A stretch of 64,000 nucleotides of DNA from Undibacterium sp049340185 (GTDB taxonomy: Bacteria; Pseudomonadota; Gammaproteobacteria; Burkholderiales; Burkholderiaceae_D), in contig NZ_JBMPPC010000004.1 of NCBI RefSeq assembly GCF_049340185.1, positions 248,001-312,000 of the forward strand, written 5' to 3'. Made by a program: the position numbers and the translations under genes. The notes below the pieces were generated by a model, which saw only the letters and a program-made list of their open reading frames with translations, had not been told where the DNA came from and searched no databases. Numbering within the stretch: the first letter of the stretch is position 1; each line of letters starts with the position of its first letter. This document shows positions 27,075 through 36,424 of the stretch, piece after piece.

Positions 27075-28268
27075 ATGAACCGCCGTGACCTACTTAAAAC
27101 TTTGACTGCCCTCACCGGCGCCAGCATCAGCGGTATCAGCAGCAGCGTATTCGCCGCACCAGCAACCCAGAATCGATTGTTGCTCGTGTTCTTGCGTGGC
27201 GGCTACGATGCCAGTAATTTACTGATACCGACCTCCAGCAATTTTTATTACGAATCCCGCCCGAATATCGCGATCGCCCGCCCCAGTGCCGATGCCAACA
27301 GCGCGCTGGAACTCAATGCCGACTGGGGTCTGCATCCGGCTTTGCGTGATAGCATTTACCCGCTGTATAAAAAGGGCGAAGCTGCCTTCATCCCTTTCGC
27401 TGGTACCGACGATGTCTCACGTAGTCACTTTGAAACGCAGGACAGTATCGAACTTGGGCAAGCTTTAAATACCACACGGAATTTTCATTCGGGCTTTTTA
27501 AACCGCCTGGCCGAAATCTTGAACAACAATTCTGCGATGTCCTTCACCGACCAGTTGCCACTCATGATGCAAGGGAACGCACAGATCGCCAATACCAGCC
27601 TGCGCTCTTTAGGAAAAGGTAATGTAGATAGTCGCCAGAGCAAAATCATCTCCCAGATGTATAGCAAAACCGGGCTGGGACAGCAAGTCAGCGAAGGCTT
27701 TGCGGTACGCGAAGAAGTCGTGCGTGAGATGCAGGATGAAATGAATGTGGCTAACCGCAATGCGATTTCGACTAAAGGCTTTGAACAGGAAGCCCGTCGC
27801 ATCGCCAAACTCATGCGGGATAAATATGCACTTGGCTTTGTTGATGTCGGCGGCTGGGACACTCATGTTAATCAAGGCGGTGCCAGCGGTGCCCTGGCGA
27901 CCAAATTCGATGAACTGGGTCGCGGCCTGGTCGCTTATCAGCAGGAAATGGGCGCTGCCTGGCGTAACACGACTGTGGTTGTGATCAGTGAATTTGGCCG
28001 TACTTTCCGCGAAAATGGCAAGCGCGGCACCGATCATGGACATGGCAGCGTGTACTGGGTGTTAGGCGGTGGTATTAAAGGGGGGCAGGTTGCAGGTGAA
28101 CAGGTCAGGCTCGATGCGTCCAAGCTGTTTCAAAATCGTGACTACCCTGTTCTCAACGAATATCGTGCGGTGCTCGGCGGGCTGTTCGCTGGTATTTACG
28201 GCTTGAATGCGAAACAGCTCGATCAGGTGTTTAGCGGCGTAACATCACGCGACCTCGGGCTGATCTGA
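27075..28268 (+). CDS. DUF1501 protein
   Basis: The product is 397 residues with a Tat-like leader (NRRDLLK followed by a hydrophobic run and cleavage near VFAAP). DUF1501 proteins belong to the alkaline-phosphatase-like superfamily of arylsulfatase relatives. The metal-site-like blocks include RSHFETQDSIE, GGWDTH and EFGRTFREN...DHGHG. It forms a pair with the DUF1800 lipoprotein. Its 3' end overlaps the convergent sensor kinase by 24 bases. Confidence 0.85.
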   Translation: MNRRDLLKTLTALTGASISGISSSVFAAPATQNRLLLVFLRGGYDASNLLIPTSSNFYYESRPNIAIARPSADANSALELNADWGLHPALRDSIYPLYKKGEAAFIPFAGTDDVSRSHFETQDSIELGQALNTTRNFHSGFLNRLAEILNNNSAMSFTDQLPLMMQGNAQIANTSLRSLGKGNVDSRQSKIISQMYSKTGLGQQVSEGFAVREEVVREMQDEMNVANRNAISTKGFEQEARRIAKLMRDKYALGFVDVGGWDTHVNQGGASGALATKFDELGRGLVAYQQEMGAAWRNTTVVVISEFGRTFRENGKRGTDHGHGSVYWVLGGGIKGGQVAGEQVRLDASKLFQNRDYPVLNEYRAVLGGLFAGIYGLNAKQLDQVFSGVTSRDLGLI

Positions 28269-30416
28269 TCCGCCTTGTGCGATAGGCAGCTCGATATAAA
28301 AACAGGTACCGTCCCCCACACCACCAGGTTGATAACCAATCTCTCCCAGCATCTGCTGCATGATAGATTTTGAAATTGCCAAGCCCAGACCCGTGCCGCC
28401 TTTGGCACGGCTATCGGAAGAATCCGCCTGCGAAAATTTCTGAAAAATCTGTTGCTCAAAATCGCTAGGGATGCCGCTACCGTGATCAATCACTTCGACC
28501 CGCACCCGCTCCGTTGATAGGACCCTTGCGACTACCTGGACATTTTCTCCTTGCGGTGAGTACTTGCAGGCATTCGATAAAAGATTGGCCATCACTTGCT
28601 GGAATCGCCCCGGATCAACTCTGACAGGCACCAGTACCGGTGCGCCAGACAAACGGATACCGACGTTCAGATTCGCGGCAAAAGCCTGATTAGCCTGAAC
28701 AGCCGTCTTCAGCAAATCATCCAGCGGCCAGATTTCGTAATTAAAATCCATTTTGCCAGCTTCGATTTTCTGACTGTCCAGCAAATCATTAATCAGGCGT
28801 GTCAGGCTCTCGCTATTTTTATGTGCAATCGCAATCAGCTCCTGCGCCTTAGCCGGAAAATCACCTGCGATACCGCCCAGCACCAGCCCCAGCGCACCGC
28901 GAATTGCAGTCAAGGGTGTTCTTAACTCATGACTGACGGTAGAAATAAACTCACTCTTCATACGCTCCATGCGGCGTCTCTCGCTGATGTCGCGCACGAT
29001 CACCAGATACCGCTGCTCCCCTGAAAAAGTATATTCACTAATCGACAACTCGGCGGGAAATAAGCTACCGTCCTTACGCATCCGCTCGTCTTCCATATGC
29101 ACGCTACCCTGCTGGATGAATTCAGCATGACTGCTGGCCAATCCCAACAAATCCCGACCATTTGGCGGAGAAAAATGACGACCATTTTTGCCTATTACTT
29201 CTTCTTCGTCATAGCCATAGATACGCCGCCATGCCGGATTAGTCGCCTCGATCCGCCCCTCCTGATCGATCATAACAATGCCATCTGCAGCACTTTGAAA
29301 CACCGCCTGAAAGCGATCCGCAGCTTCTTTCAATTCTCGCTGTTGTTTGGTCAGATCCTGTAATAACTGCGCCTGTTTACGGTTAATCACTTCGGCTTGC
29401 AGTTTCAACTCACGGGTGACCTGGAGATCCGTTTCCCGACGTTTTAGCAAACTCAATAACAAGATAAAAGCCACCGTGACAGCAACCACGCTACCGGTAG
29501 CAACTGCAACGATGACGCGGCTGATCTTGCGCCAGTCGGCCAGGTAAATTGCTTCCTCTATCGTGAAATTGATGATGAGCGGATATTTATCCAATACCTG
29601 AATAGCCGCCATCCGTGTCGGTGAGGCATCGTTATCTGCCATGCGCCTGGCATCAGTAATAATGACCCCGGACTTTTTCTTCTGATCGTGTACTAGGGTA
29701 TAAGTGCTGCCGCTCAAGTTCTGTTTGCCCATCAGATCGTCGCGTTCCGGCCAGCGTGCCAGGAACGTGAAGTCATCGCGAAGCAAGCTGATAGTGGCCC
29801 GTCCGTTCATGCTGATCTTTTCATAAAAACGGGAATAAAAAGATGGCGACACACCAATGCCGACGATGCCGATAAATTCGCCGTCACTGCCCGTCAGGCG
29901 GCGACTGATGAAAAACGTCCATTTACCCGTCGACTTACTGATCAGCGAGCTGCTGACATAGGTTTTATTACTCGGATCATCACGTTGAGCACGGAAATAA
30001 TCGCGCTCCTCCAGATTCATCGCCGGACTAGGGAAACTGCGGGAATTGACAATCACCGTCCCCTTAGCATCCAGCACAAAAATGACATCAATCTGTGAAG
30101 ACAGGCTCTTTTTTTCCGCCAGCATCTGGTGAAAATCAGCGTTCTTGGACAAACCGCGCAAGTAGTCCTCGTCAATCGTCCAGCGATCCTGAATCCGTTC
30201 AACCACGTTATCCAGAGCGAGATAAGCCGTGCCCATTTGTTGCGATGTATTTTCGGCCAGCATCAGGCTAAAAGCGTCGCTTTGCTCTTCCCATTTCTCG
30301 ATTTCTTGCTGATGCAAGGCCCATACTGATACGGCAGCAGACACAATAATCGTCAGCACCAGAAAGACACCGAGTGCGGTAGCCAAACGAGCTGTCTGTT
30401 GTCCCTTACTTTTCAT
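28245..30416 (-). CDS. CACHE-PAS hybrid sensor histidine kinase
   Basis: The product is 723 residues. Starting at 30416, it has a membrane helix (about 10-30), a periplasmic dCACHE-like sensor (about 40-295), a second helix (about 300-325), a coiled coil, a PAS domain (about 365-490), HisKA with the phospho-His in STVSHELRTPLTA, and a HATPase domain (NLLSNACKYSP, DHGSGIP, GTGLGLAIS). There is no receiver domain or adjacent regulator, so it is an orphan kinase. CACHE domains bind small organic ligands. Divergent from the M20 peptidase. The alternative start at 30542 adds no domain. Confidence 0.88.
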   Translation of the reverse strand: MKSKGQQTARLATALGVFLVLTIIVSAAVSVWALHQQEIEKWEEQSDAFSLMLAENTSQQMGTAYLALDNVVERIQDRWTIDEDYLRGLSKNADFHQMLAEKKSLSSQIDVIFVLDAKGTVIVNSRSFPSPAMNLEERDYFRAQRDDPSNKTYVSSSLISKSTGKWTFFISRRLTGSDGEFIGIVGIGVSPSFYSRFYEKISMNGRATISLLRDDFTFLARWPERDDLMGKQNLSGSTYTLVHDQKKKSGVIITDARRMADNDASPTRMAAIQVLDKYPLIINFTIEEAIYLADWRKISRVIVAVATGSVVAVTVAFILLLSLLKRRETDLQVTRELKLQAEVINRKQAQLLQDLTKQQRELKEAADRFQAVFQSAADGIVMIDQEGRIEATNPAWRRIYGYDEEEVIGKNGRHFSPPNGRDLLGLASSHAEFIQQGSVHMEDERMRKDGSLFPAELSISEYTFSGEQRYLVIVRDISERRRMERMKSEFISTVSHELRTPLTAIRGALGLVLGGIAGDFPAKAQELIAIAHKNSESLTRLINDLLDSQKIEAGKMDFNYEIWPLDDLLKTAVQANQAFAANLNVGIRLSGAPVLVPVRVDPGRFQQVMANLLSNACKYSPQGENVQVVARVLSTERVRVEVIDHGSGIPSDFEQQIFQKFSQADSSDSRAKGGTGLGLAISKSIMQQMLGEIGYQPGGVGDGTCFYIELPIAQGGSDQPEVA

Positions 30417-30628
30417 GCATTCTCGTCCGGTTCTGTTTCCAGGGCTGGTGTCATTGTACTTCCAGACTAACCTGCCTGAATTGTCAGGTCGAGGTAGTGC
30501 TGTCATGCAGTTTGCTGGCAGTAATGATGGTAAGCACACCATAACCGCACGATTGATTTAGAAATCCAATAAGTAAAGTCTATGCTTATACTATCGTACA
30601 CCTGCCAACAATAATGAGACCAGACTTC

Positions 30629-32101
30629 ATGATAAAACGCTTCTTTCTTTTTATGCTTGTCGCATTGATCTGCCTGATAGCGGCAGTCCTCATTAAAACC
30701 GTCAGCACCGGTTCACGTCAACTACCCGTTCAACCAGCCGCTCCTTTGGCGATCGACGAGAGTGCTGCAGCACAACGGCTGGCGACTGCCTTGCGCTATC
30801 AAACCATCTCACGCCAAGGAAAAGCAGGCTTACCGGAACAAAGCGCGGACGAATTTAAAAAACTGCATCAACATATTGATCAGGCCTACCCGCTGATTCA
30901 TGCCAGGCTAACACGCGAAACTGTCGGCGCAGCAAGCCTGCTCTACGCGTGGCAAGGCAGTGACCCAAAAGCCTTGCCCATCATGCTCATGGCACATCAG
31001 GATGTGGTTCCCGTCGCACCAAATACCGAACAAAACTGGCAACAAGCGCCTTTTGACGGCGTCATCAAAGACGGTTTTATCTGGGGGCGGGGTTCATGGG
31101 ATGACAAAGGTAATTTGTTTGCCATACTCGAAGCAGTAGAAAAACTCCTCGCCAGCGGCTTTCAACCGCGTCAGACCATCTACCTCGCCTTCGGCCACGA
31201 TGAAGAAGTTAACGGTCTGCAAGGCGCCAAAGTAATGGCCAACCTCTTGCAAAGCCGCGCTGTCAAACTCGACTACATTCTCGACGAAGGAATGTTGATC
31301 ACCGAAGGCATCCTCAAAGGACTCGACCAATCCGCAGCCCTGATCGGCGTCGCAGAGAAAGGCTACGCCACCTTCAATCTCAGCGCCACAGCGACGCCGG
31401 GGCACTCCTCCATGCCAACCGAAAAAACCGCCATCGGCATGATGAGTGTCGCACTCGCACGACTGGAAGACCAGCAATTTCCGGCGCAGATACGTGGTGT
31501 CGCACTCGATATGTTCGACACCATCGCACCAGAAATGCACGGTCTCAACCGTGTTCTCTTATCGAATCTCTGGCTGTTCCGTCCGCTGGTGCAGCAACAA
31601 CTCGCGAAGAGTGCGAGCACCAACGCCATGCTGCGTACCACCACCGCCCTCACCGTCATCCATGGAGGCGACAAGGACAATGTCTTACCGGGTCAGGTCG
31701 ACGCCTCGGTCAACTTCCGCACCCTACCGGGAGACACCCAGACTACGGTAGCGCAACACATTCATACGATTATCGCCAATGACGCGATTAAAGTCAGCGC
31801 CATGCCCAGCAATTCGGAACCCTCGCCTGTATCACCGATTGATTCTGCCGCCTACCAGCATCTGCACAGAACCGTGCGCGAGGTATTTCCCAATACGATA
31901 GTGGCACCGGGCCTGATGCTGGGCGCCACTGACTCACGTCATTTTTCAGCTCTGAGCCAGCATATTTTTAAATTCTCGCCAGTCAGGGCAACATCGGAGG
32001 ACCTGCCGCGCTTCCACGGTACCAATGAACGGATTTCAGTCAAGAACTATGTAGAAATGATACGTTTTTACCATCAACTATTACTGAATTCGAGCAAGTG
32101 A
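30629..32101 (+). CDS. M20-family peptidase (PM20D1/carboxypeptidase S-like)
   Basis: The product is about 490 residues with an N-terminal membrane anchor (residues 4-24). The di-zinc site is visible: AHQDVVPV (His, Asp), GRGSWDDKGN (bridging Asp), GHDEEVNG (catalytic and metal Glu) and the late His in RFHGTNE. The length and long lid domain fit the PM20D1-like subgroup, which hydrolyses or forms N-acyl amino acids, so dipeptides or N-acyl amino acids are likely substrates. A start five codons earlier (30614) is also possible. Confidence 0.85.
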   Translation: MIKRFFLFMLVALICLIAAVLIKTVSTGSRQLPVQPAAPLAIDESAAAQRLATALRYQTISRQGKAGLPEQSADEFKKLHQHIDQAYPLIHARLTRETVGAASLLYAWQGSDPKALPIMLMAHQDVVPVAPNTEQNWQQAPFDGVIKDGFIWGRGSWDDKGNLFAILEAVEKLLASGFQPRQTIYLAFGHDEEVNGLQGAKVMANLLQSRAVKLDYILDEGMLITEGILKGLDQSAALIGVAEKGYATFNLSATATPGHSSMPTEKTAIGMMSVALARLEDQQFPAQIRGVALDMFDTIAPEMHGLNRVLLSNLWLFRPLVQQQLAKSASTNAMLRTTTALTVIHGGDKDNVLPGQVDASVNFRTLPGDTQTTVAQHIHTIIANDAIKVSAMPSNSEPSPVSPIDSAAYQHLHRTVREVFPNTIVAPGLMLGATDSRHFSALSQHIFKFSPVRATSEDLPRFHGTNERISVKNYVEMIRFYHQLLLNSSK

Positions 32102-32186
32102 TTGCCGAGTAGGGATTTATATGCGATGTTTGCATAGCAAGAAAAAACTGTTCACGAATACCCATCAAAACCGAGGAGCATGTTCA

Positions 32187-32438
32187 ATGAAACCATTTAT
32201 TCTGGCAAGCAGCTTGATTTTGATCTCCACCAGCAGCATGGCAGCCATCACGCCTTGTGTGGATATAAAAGAAAAAGTCGAGAAAAAACTCGAAGGCAAA
32301 GGCGTCAAGAACTACAGCCTGCAAGTCGTCAGCAAAGACGTAGAAACAAAAAACCGCGTCGTCGGTGTTTGTGATGGCGGCAAAAAGAAAATTATCTACA
32401 CTAAAACAAAATCTGCAAAAGCCGATAAAGAAGAGTGA
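32187..32438 (+). CDS. Small periplasmic DUF1161 protein
   Basis: The product is 83 residues. The ATG at 32187 follows GAGGAG and opens a signal peptide (cleavage at SMAAI). The mature part is small and Lys-rich with two Cys residues (TPCVDIKEK and VVGVCDGG) that may form a disulfide, and the family phrase KLEGKGVKNYSLQVV. DUF1161 proteins are short periplasmic proteins of unknown function. It may be cotranscribed with the peptidase upstream, 85 bases away. Confidence 0.75.
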   Translation: MKPFILASSLILISTSSMAAITPCVDIKEKVEKKLEGKGVKNYSLQVVSKDVETKNRVVGVCDGGKKKIIYTKTKSAKADKEE

Positions 32439-32493
32439 GATCAGAATTTTTTGACTTGATTAATGCTACCAAGATAAATACTTCTCAACGATT

Positions 32494-33264
32494 TTGACTT
32501 TATTGGCAGCCACCTTCGAGAGTGCATTCAAGACTCTCACAAAGCTATCTGTACCACTCTATATAGATAGTGATGGCATACCTGCGCTTATAGGCACGGG
32601 TTTCTTTGTACAATTGAAAACCTCATTGCTGCTTATGTCTGCAGCGCATGTCTTTGAACAAACAAATCCTGCTGAGATTTATTACTACAGTGAGTCAAAT
32701 GTTAAAAGATTCCTGACTGGTTCTTTGGCAACGAACCGTCACTTCGGTTCGCGAGAGACTGATCGAATTGACTTGGCAGCAGTGCAACTTAGTGGCACTA
32801 ACCTCCCCCCATATCTTGACGTAGAAAAGTACGCGATTCCACTATCTTGGCTAAAGCCAAAAAAAGCTGTTTCTCTTACCGCCAGATATGGACTAGTCGG
32901 GTTCCCAGCTTCGCGATCTCGTACACGCAATTATCCTGCAGAGATTCGAGTATCGCCCTACGGGTTCATTGGCATGTCTGTGCCAGCATCGACATACGCG
33001 GAAAATGGGGTCAATCAAGACTCCCATATCTGCCTTCATTTCGATCGCAAGCGAAGCTTTGGGTTAGACGGGGCAGGTCGCTCGTTTCCAAAACCACACG
33101 GGATCAGCGGCTCACCAATCTTTCTTCTCTTTGACCAAAATGAAGCAAACCCAGTGTCCCATTTCTTATTGGTTGGCGTCGCGACAACCTGGATCAGGGA
33201 GCGGAATCTGTTAATCGGTACTGGGAAAGCTGCCATTGAAGAATTAGTTAGTATTGCCATTTAA
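32494..33264 (+). CDS. Trypsin-like serine peptidase-fold protein
   Basis: The product is 256 residues with a TTG start and no clear ribosome site, so the start is uncertain. The chymotrypsin-fold triad is suggested by SAAHVF (His), RIDLAAVQL (Asp) and HGISGSPIF (Ser). No signal peptide is seen, so it would act in the cytoplasm. Stand-alone cytoplasmic trypsin-like proteins of this size occur in accessory and defence contexts. The gene and its flanks are AT-richer than the neighbours, which suggests acquisition. The substrate is unknown. Confidence 0.6.
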   Translation: MTLLAATFESAFKTLTKLSVPLYIDSDGIPALIGTGFFVQLKTSLLLMSAAHVFEQTNPAEIYYYSESNVKRFLTGSLATNRHFGSRETDRIDLAAVQLSGTNLPPYLDVEKYAIPLSWLKPKKAVSLTARYGLVGFPASRSRTRNYPAEIRVSPYGFIGMSVPASTYAENGVNQDSHICLHFDRKRSFGLDGAGRSFPKPHGISGSPIFLLFDQNEANPVSHFLLVGVATTWIRERNLLIGTGKAAIEELVSIAI

Positions 33265-33360
33265 GGCCAATTATTTCGGTCAGTCCTGACTCACTTGAAG
33301 CTCAATTTAATCATTAAAATAGCAATGTCGACTTTCGGTTTTCGACAAACCCGAAACAAA

Positions 33361-34368
33361 CTATTTCTTACTACGAAATATCGCCAACCCCTTCGCCGCC
33401 TGCGCCTGAATCGCATTTCTGACAACCGGCGTCCACCCCAGCAGCAGACCTTTTAATCCCAGTGCCTGGCGTGACCATGTCCAGAGATCAAAATGATCGT
33501 GGTGGTTGACGATCTTGCCGTCGCGAAAAGCGAAATTTGCCTGGATGTCGTTGACCACGGTGCGGCCGGTTTGTGAAAAAGTGTAGGTCGCGACCCAATG
33601 CGCCTGACCGCGCTGATCATCAGCGCTGATACCGTCGAAGACGATAGAAAAATTCTGTGCCTTCGAAGTCAGCATGCGCCACATGTCACCTGCTTCGCTA
33701 CCTTGCAGACTCGGAAAAACCGGATCAGAGAATTCAACATCAGCGGCATAACAAGCCGCCATCGTTTCAGCATCCAGACGTTGAAATGCGGAATAAAATT
33801 GTTCTAACAACTTGGCATTCGGGTGCATACATAATCCTTTTTGAACGGTAACAGCAGTGCTCGCTGCTGTTGATGGTGCGGTCAGAAGTTTGACCCAATA
33901 CGAAGCGAGTCCGGTGTAAGTCTCCAGACAAGCCTGCTGCTCTTGGTCCAGTTCTATCTGTTCGGTGTAGCCTTGCCGTTGCCAGAACTGACGGGTGCTT
34001 TGTACTGATACCAGGCAAGAATACCGCAAACCCATGGCATTCTGCAAAGCAGTTTGTACCAAGCCAGCTCCTGCGCCTTGTCCTGCCGCGCGCGGGTCGA
34101 CCGCGAGATCATGCAGATATAGGCAATCGGGAGAAGCAGCAATGGCAAAATCAGCGCCTAAACATGTGATCTTGCCTCGTACCGAGAGATAGGCAAACAG
34201 GTAGGCGCAAACACCTTGCTCATCCTCAGCGACCCAACTGGTATCGGGCGTCGAATGCCAGCGTGACTGGAGTAAAGCAAGTGGTTCGACCATCGCGGGG
34301 AGGTAGCATAGCTTTTGTATGGCATAGACTGCGGTGAGATCCGCAGCCTGCATGAGTCGATAGTTCAT
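33361..34368 (-). CDS. Fusion of a GNAT acetyltransferase and a SnoaL-like (NTF2-fold) domain
   Basis: The product is 335 residues. Residues 1-160 form a GNAT domain (VDPRAAGQGAGAGLVQ is the acetyl-CoA loop). After a Thr/Ala-rich linker, residues 180-335 form a SnoaL/NTF2-like cone (MHPNAKLLEQFYSAFQ, YAADVEFSDPVFP). The second domain is usually a free protein starting at that Met, which here is internal and in frame. The fusion may be a genuine two-domain enzyme or an old read-through of neighbouring genes. Substrates are unknown. Confidence 0.7.
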   Translation of the reverse strand: MNYRLMQAADLTAVYAIQKLCYLPAMVEPLALLQSRWHSTPDTSWVAEDEQGVCAYLFAYLSVRGKITCLGADFAIAASPDCLYLHDLAVDPRAAGQGAGAGLVQTALQNAMGLRYSCLVSVQSTRQFWQRQGYTEQIELDQEQQACLETYTGLASYWVKLLTAPSTAASTAVTVQKGLCMHPNAKLLEQFYSAFQRLDAETMAACYAADVEFSDPVFPSLQGSEAGDMWRMLTSKAQNFSIVFDGISADDQRGQAHWVATYTFSQTGRTVVNDIQANFAFRDGKIVNHHDHFDLWTWSRQALGLKGLLLGWTPVVRNAIQAQAAKGLAIFRSKK

Positions 34369-34560
34369 TACATAGCGGGGACATATACTCCCCTTCTTTT
34401 TAAGAAAATAGGGCCTAATCCACTCTAATTACCTAGTGATTTTAAAAATACCCTATAGGAGTATGTTAAACATCAGGTGGTAACGATGCATCCTGCGCAG
34501 ATTTGCGGATTGCATGAATGAGGCTGTTTGTACCATGCCGCTCAGCCAGCCCGCGGACTA

Positions 34561-34941
34561 CTAGTGAGAAGATTTAGAGGATTTTGAACTTGCGCTGGCG
34601 GAAGCAGATGCGGAGGCACTGGCAGAGGCACTCGCGCTTTCATCTGCTTTGGCCGGAGCTTCCAGTTCTTTTTCTGGCTTGACGGTCTCGATCTTGTTTT
34701 CACGCATGTAGTCGTTCATTTCTTTCCAGCCAGCGTAGACTGCAGCGCGTGATGCATCAGGATTGAGGGCATAACAGTCCTCAATCGCCCGGCCAGAATG
34801 ACGGCAGGCACTGCCGGTCGCACGGGCATCGGCTTCTTTAGTGGCGGCTTCTTTGGCGGGGTCGGGCAGACCAAGACGATCACAAGCCGAGAGCAAAGTC
34901 ATTGCGCAGATGCATAAGCACAGGGAGTAACGGAGTGACAT
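34561..34941 (-). CDS. Small lipoprotein with a Ser-Ala repeat tail
   Basis: The product is 126 residues. The ATG at 34941 opens a lipoprotein signal with LSAC as lipobox. The mature part has two Cys residues (ACRHSGRAIEDCY) that could form a disulfide and a helix (WKEMNDYMREN). It ends with about nine Ser-Ala pairs followed by Ser-Lys repeats, which are likely disordered and prone to length change. The function is unknown. No partner gene is evident. Confidence 0.65.
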   Translation of the reverse strand: MSLRYSLCLCICAMTLLSACDRLGLPDPAKEAATKEADARATGSACRHSGRAIEDCYALNPDASRAAVYAGWKEMNDYMRENKIETVKPEKELEAPAKADESASASASASASASASASSKSSKSSH

Positions 34942-35434
34942 CGCGAGACCGATCAAATATGGTGATATGTCATGGTAACAAATCCTGCAGAGCATTTCAT
35001 CTTTCTGGTGCGAATTGTGTCATCGCTGGTAAAAAGCAGGAAACCCCTGGCAGATAGTGCAGGCGCTTACACCGCTGAAGTATGCATCATCCAAAAATGC
35101 CAGCGATAAATCCATTTGCGGCGGTAAAGCGGTGTGATGAAAAATCTGGGATGATGTCGGACAGACGATTGATACGGCAAGCCTGGTTGACACATGCTCA
35201 TGTGCTCATGTGCTCATACATGCAGAGCTCAAGGGATCAGAGAATTATCTGTAAAGTGACTCATTCCAGCAGCACCAAGAAAATCAGAATCCGCTGACCA
35301 TTGACGTCGGTCAGCCAATGAAAGCCGCTAGACTCCTGCCTTCGCAGGATCGACTACGTAAAAACTCCATTACCAACGACGACCATGACCATGTTATTTC
35401 ACACTATGCCGCTCTTTTTATTCAATGGCATCCC
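34942..35434. other. Gene-free region with an 8-bp tandem repeat
   Basis: No convincing gene is seen in about 490 bases. A perfect TTGACA (35187-35192) is followed by three tandem TGCTCATG units (35195-35218, the last with one change). If TTGACA is a -35 box, the repeats occupy the promoter spacer region, though no good -10 box is placed at the usual distance. Confidence 0.35.
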
Positions 35435-36418
35435 ATGCTGAGCGGCGTACTTGCCGCACTCGGCGCAGGCTTGTTATGGGGACTGGTATTCATCACGCCG
35501 CTGATTTTGCCGGATTATCCGGGTGTTATTTTGTCGTTTGGCCGCTATGCAGCGTTTGGCCTGATCGCCTTGGTTCCTGCGTGGTTTGACCGTCAGCGTA
35601 TTTTGCAATTACGTCGTCAGGACTGGCTAGCTGCGCTGAAACTCGCGCTGGTCGGTAATATCATTTATTACTCCGCGCTTGCCACGGCAATTCAGCTTGC
35701 GGATGCGCCGCTGCCGACCATGCTCATCGGCATGCTGCCCGTAGTAATCGCGATCTGTTCCAACTGGTCACCGCACCATCCCGGCGACAGTATCGCGTGG
35801 AAAAAACTGGCCTTGCCTTTGCTGATTATTCTGGCGGGATTACTCTTTGTAAATGCGGCTGAAATGGCGCATTTCACCGAAGTGAGTCTCAACAGCCAGC
35901 GCAGTCTTGCTGACTATGTCAAAGGTGGTCTGATTGCGCTGATTGCGGTCGCGGCCTGGACCTGGTACCCGATCATGAATGGTCGCTATATGAAGGTGCA
36001 TTCGCATATCAGCTCCAGCACCTGGGCAACGGCGCAAGGTCTGGCAACGCTGCCGCTGGCACTGATCGGCTATCTTGGATATGGCGCCTTTGCTTGGCTA
36101 CAGCGAGATTCTGGCGCTGCCGTTAGCGGAGCAGTTTTTGCATTTCCTTTGGGAAGCACGCCGTTGAAGTTTGTTCTTGTCATGGCAGCCTTAGGTTTGC
36201 TGGCATCCTGGCTGGGAACGCTGTTATGGAACCTCGCCAGTCAAAAACTCCCTACCAGTCTCGCCGGACAATTGATCGTGTTTGAAACACTGTCCGCCTT
36301 GTTGTACGCGTTTATCCTGCGTGGTAGTTTGCCAGCACCGCAAATCCTGATTGGTGTGGTCTTGCTGTGCGCGGGTGTGACGCTAGCAGTGCGGGCGTTT
36401 CAGCCGGCACCGCATTGA
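35435..36418 (+). CDS. EamA/DMT-family transporter
   Basis: The product is about 327 residues with ten predicted membrane helices in two EamA repeats (first begins LSGVLAALGAGLLWG; second includes VAAWTWYPIMNGRY). DMT transporters move metabolites or amino acids across the inner membrane. The ATG at 35435 begins the first helix. An upstream in-frame ATG at 35318 would add a polar extension without support. It is convergent with the LytTR regulator gene, seven bases away. Substrate unknown. Confidence 0.8.
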   Translation: MLSGVLAALGAGLLWGLVFITPLILPDYPGVILSFGRYAAFGLIALVPAWFDRQRILQLRRQDWLAALKLALVGNIIYYSALATAIQLADAPLPTMLIGMLPVVIAICSNWSPHHPGDSIAWKKLALPLLIILAGLLFVNAAEMAHFTEVSLNSQRSLADYVKGGLIALIAVAAWTWYPIMNGRYMKVHSHISSSTWATAQGLATLPLALIGYLGYGAFAWLQRDSGAAVSGAVFAFPLGSTPLKFVLVMAALGLLASWLGTLLWNLASQKLPTSLAGQLIVFETLSALLYAFILRGSLPAPQILIGVVLLCAGVTLAVRAFQPAPH

Positions 36419-36424
36419 CGACAC

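Noticed and set aside
31094..31540. Minus-strand frame inside the M20 peptidase gene
   Set aside because: Antisense shadow with Cys/Gly/Phe bias. The zinc-site motifs of the plus-strand gene are decisive.
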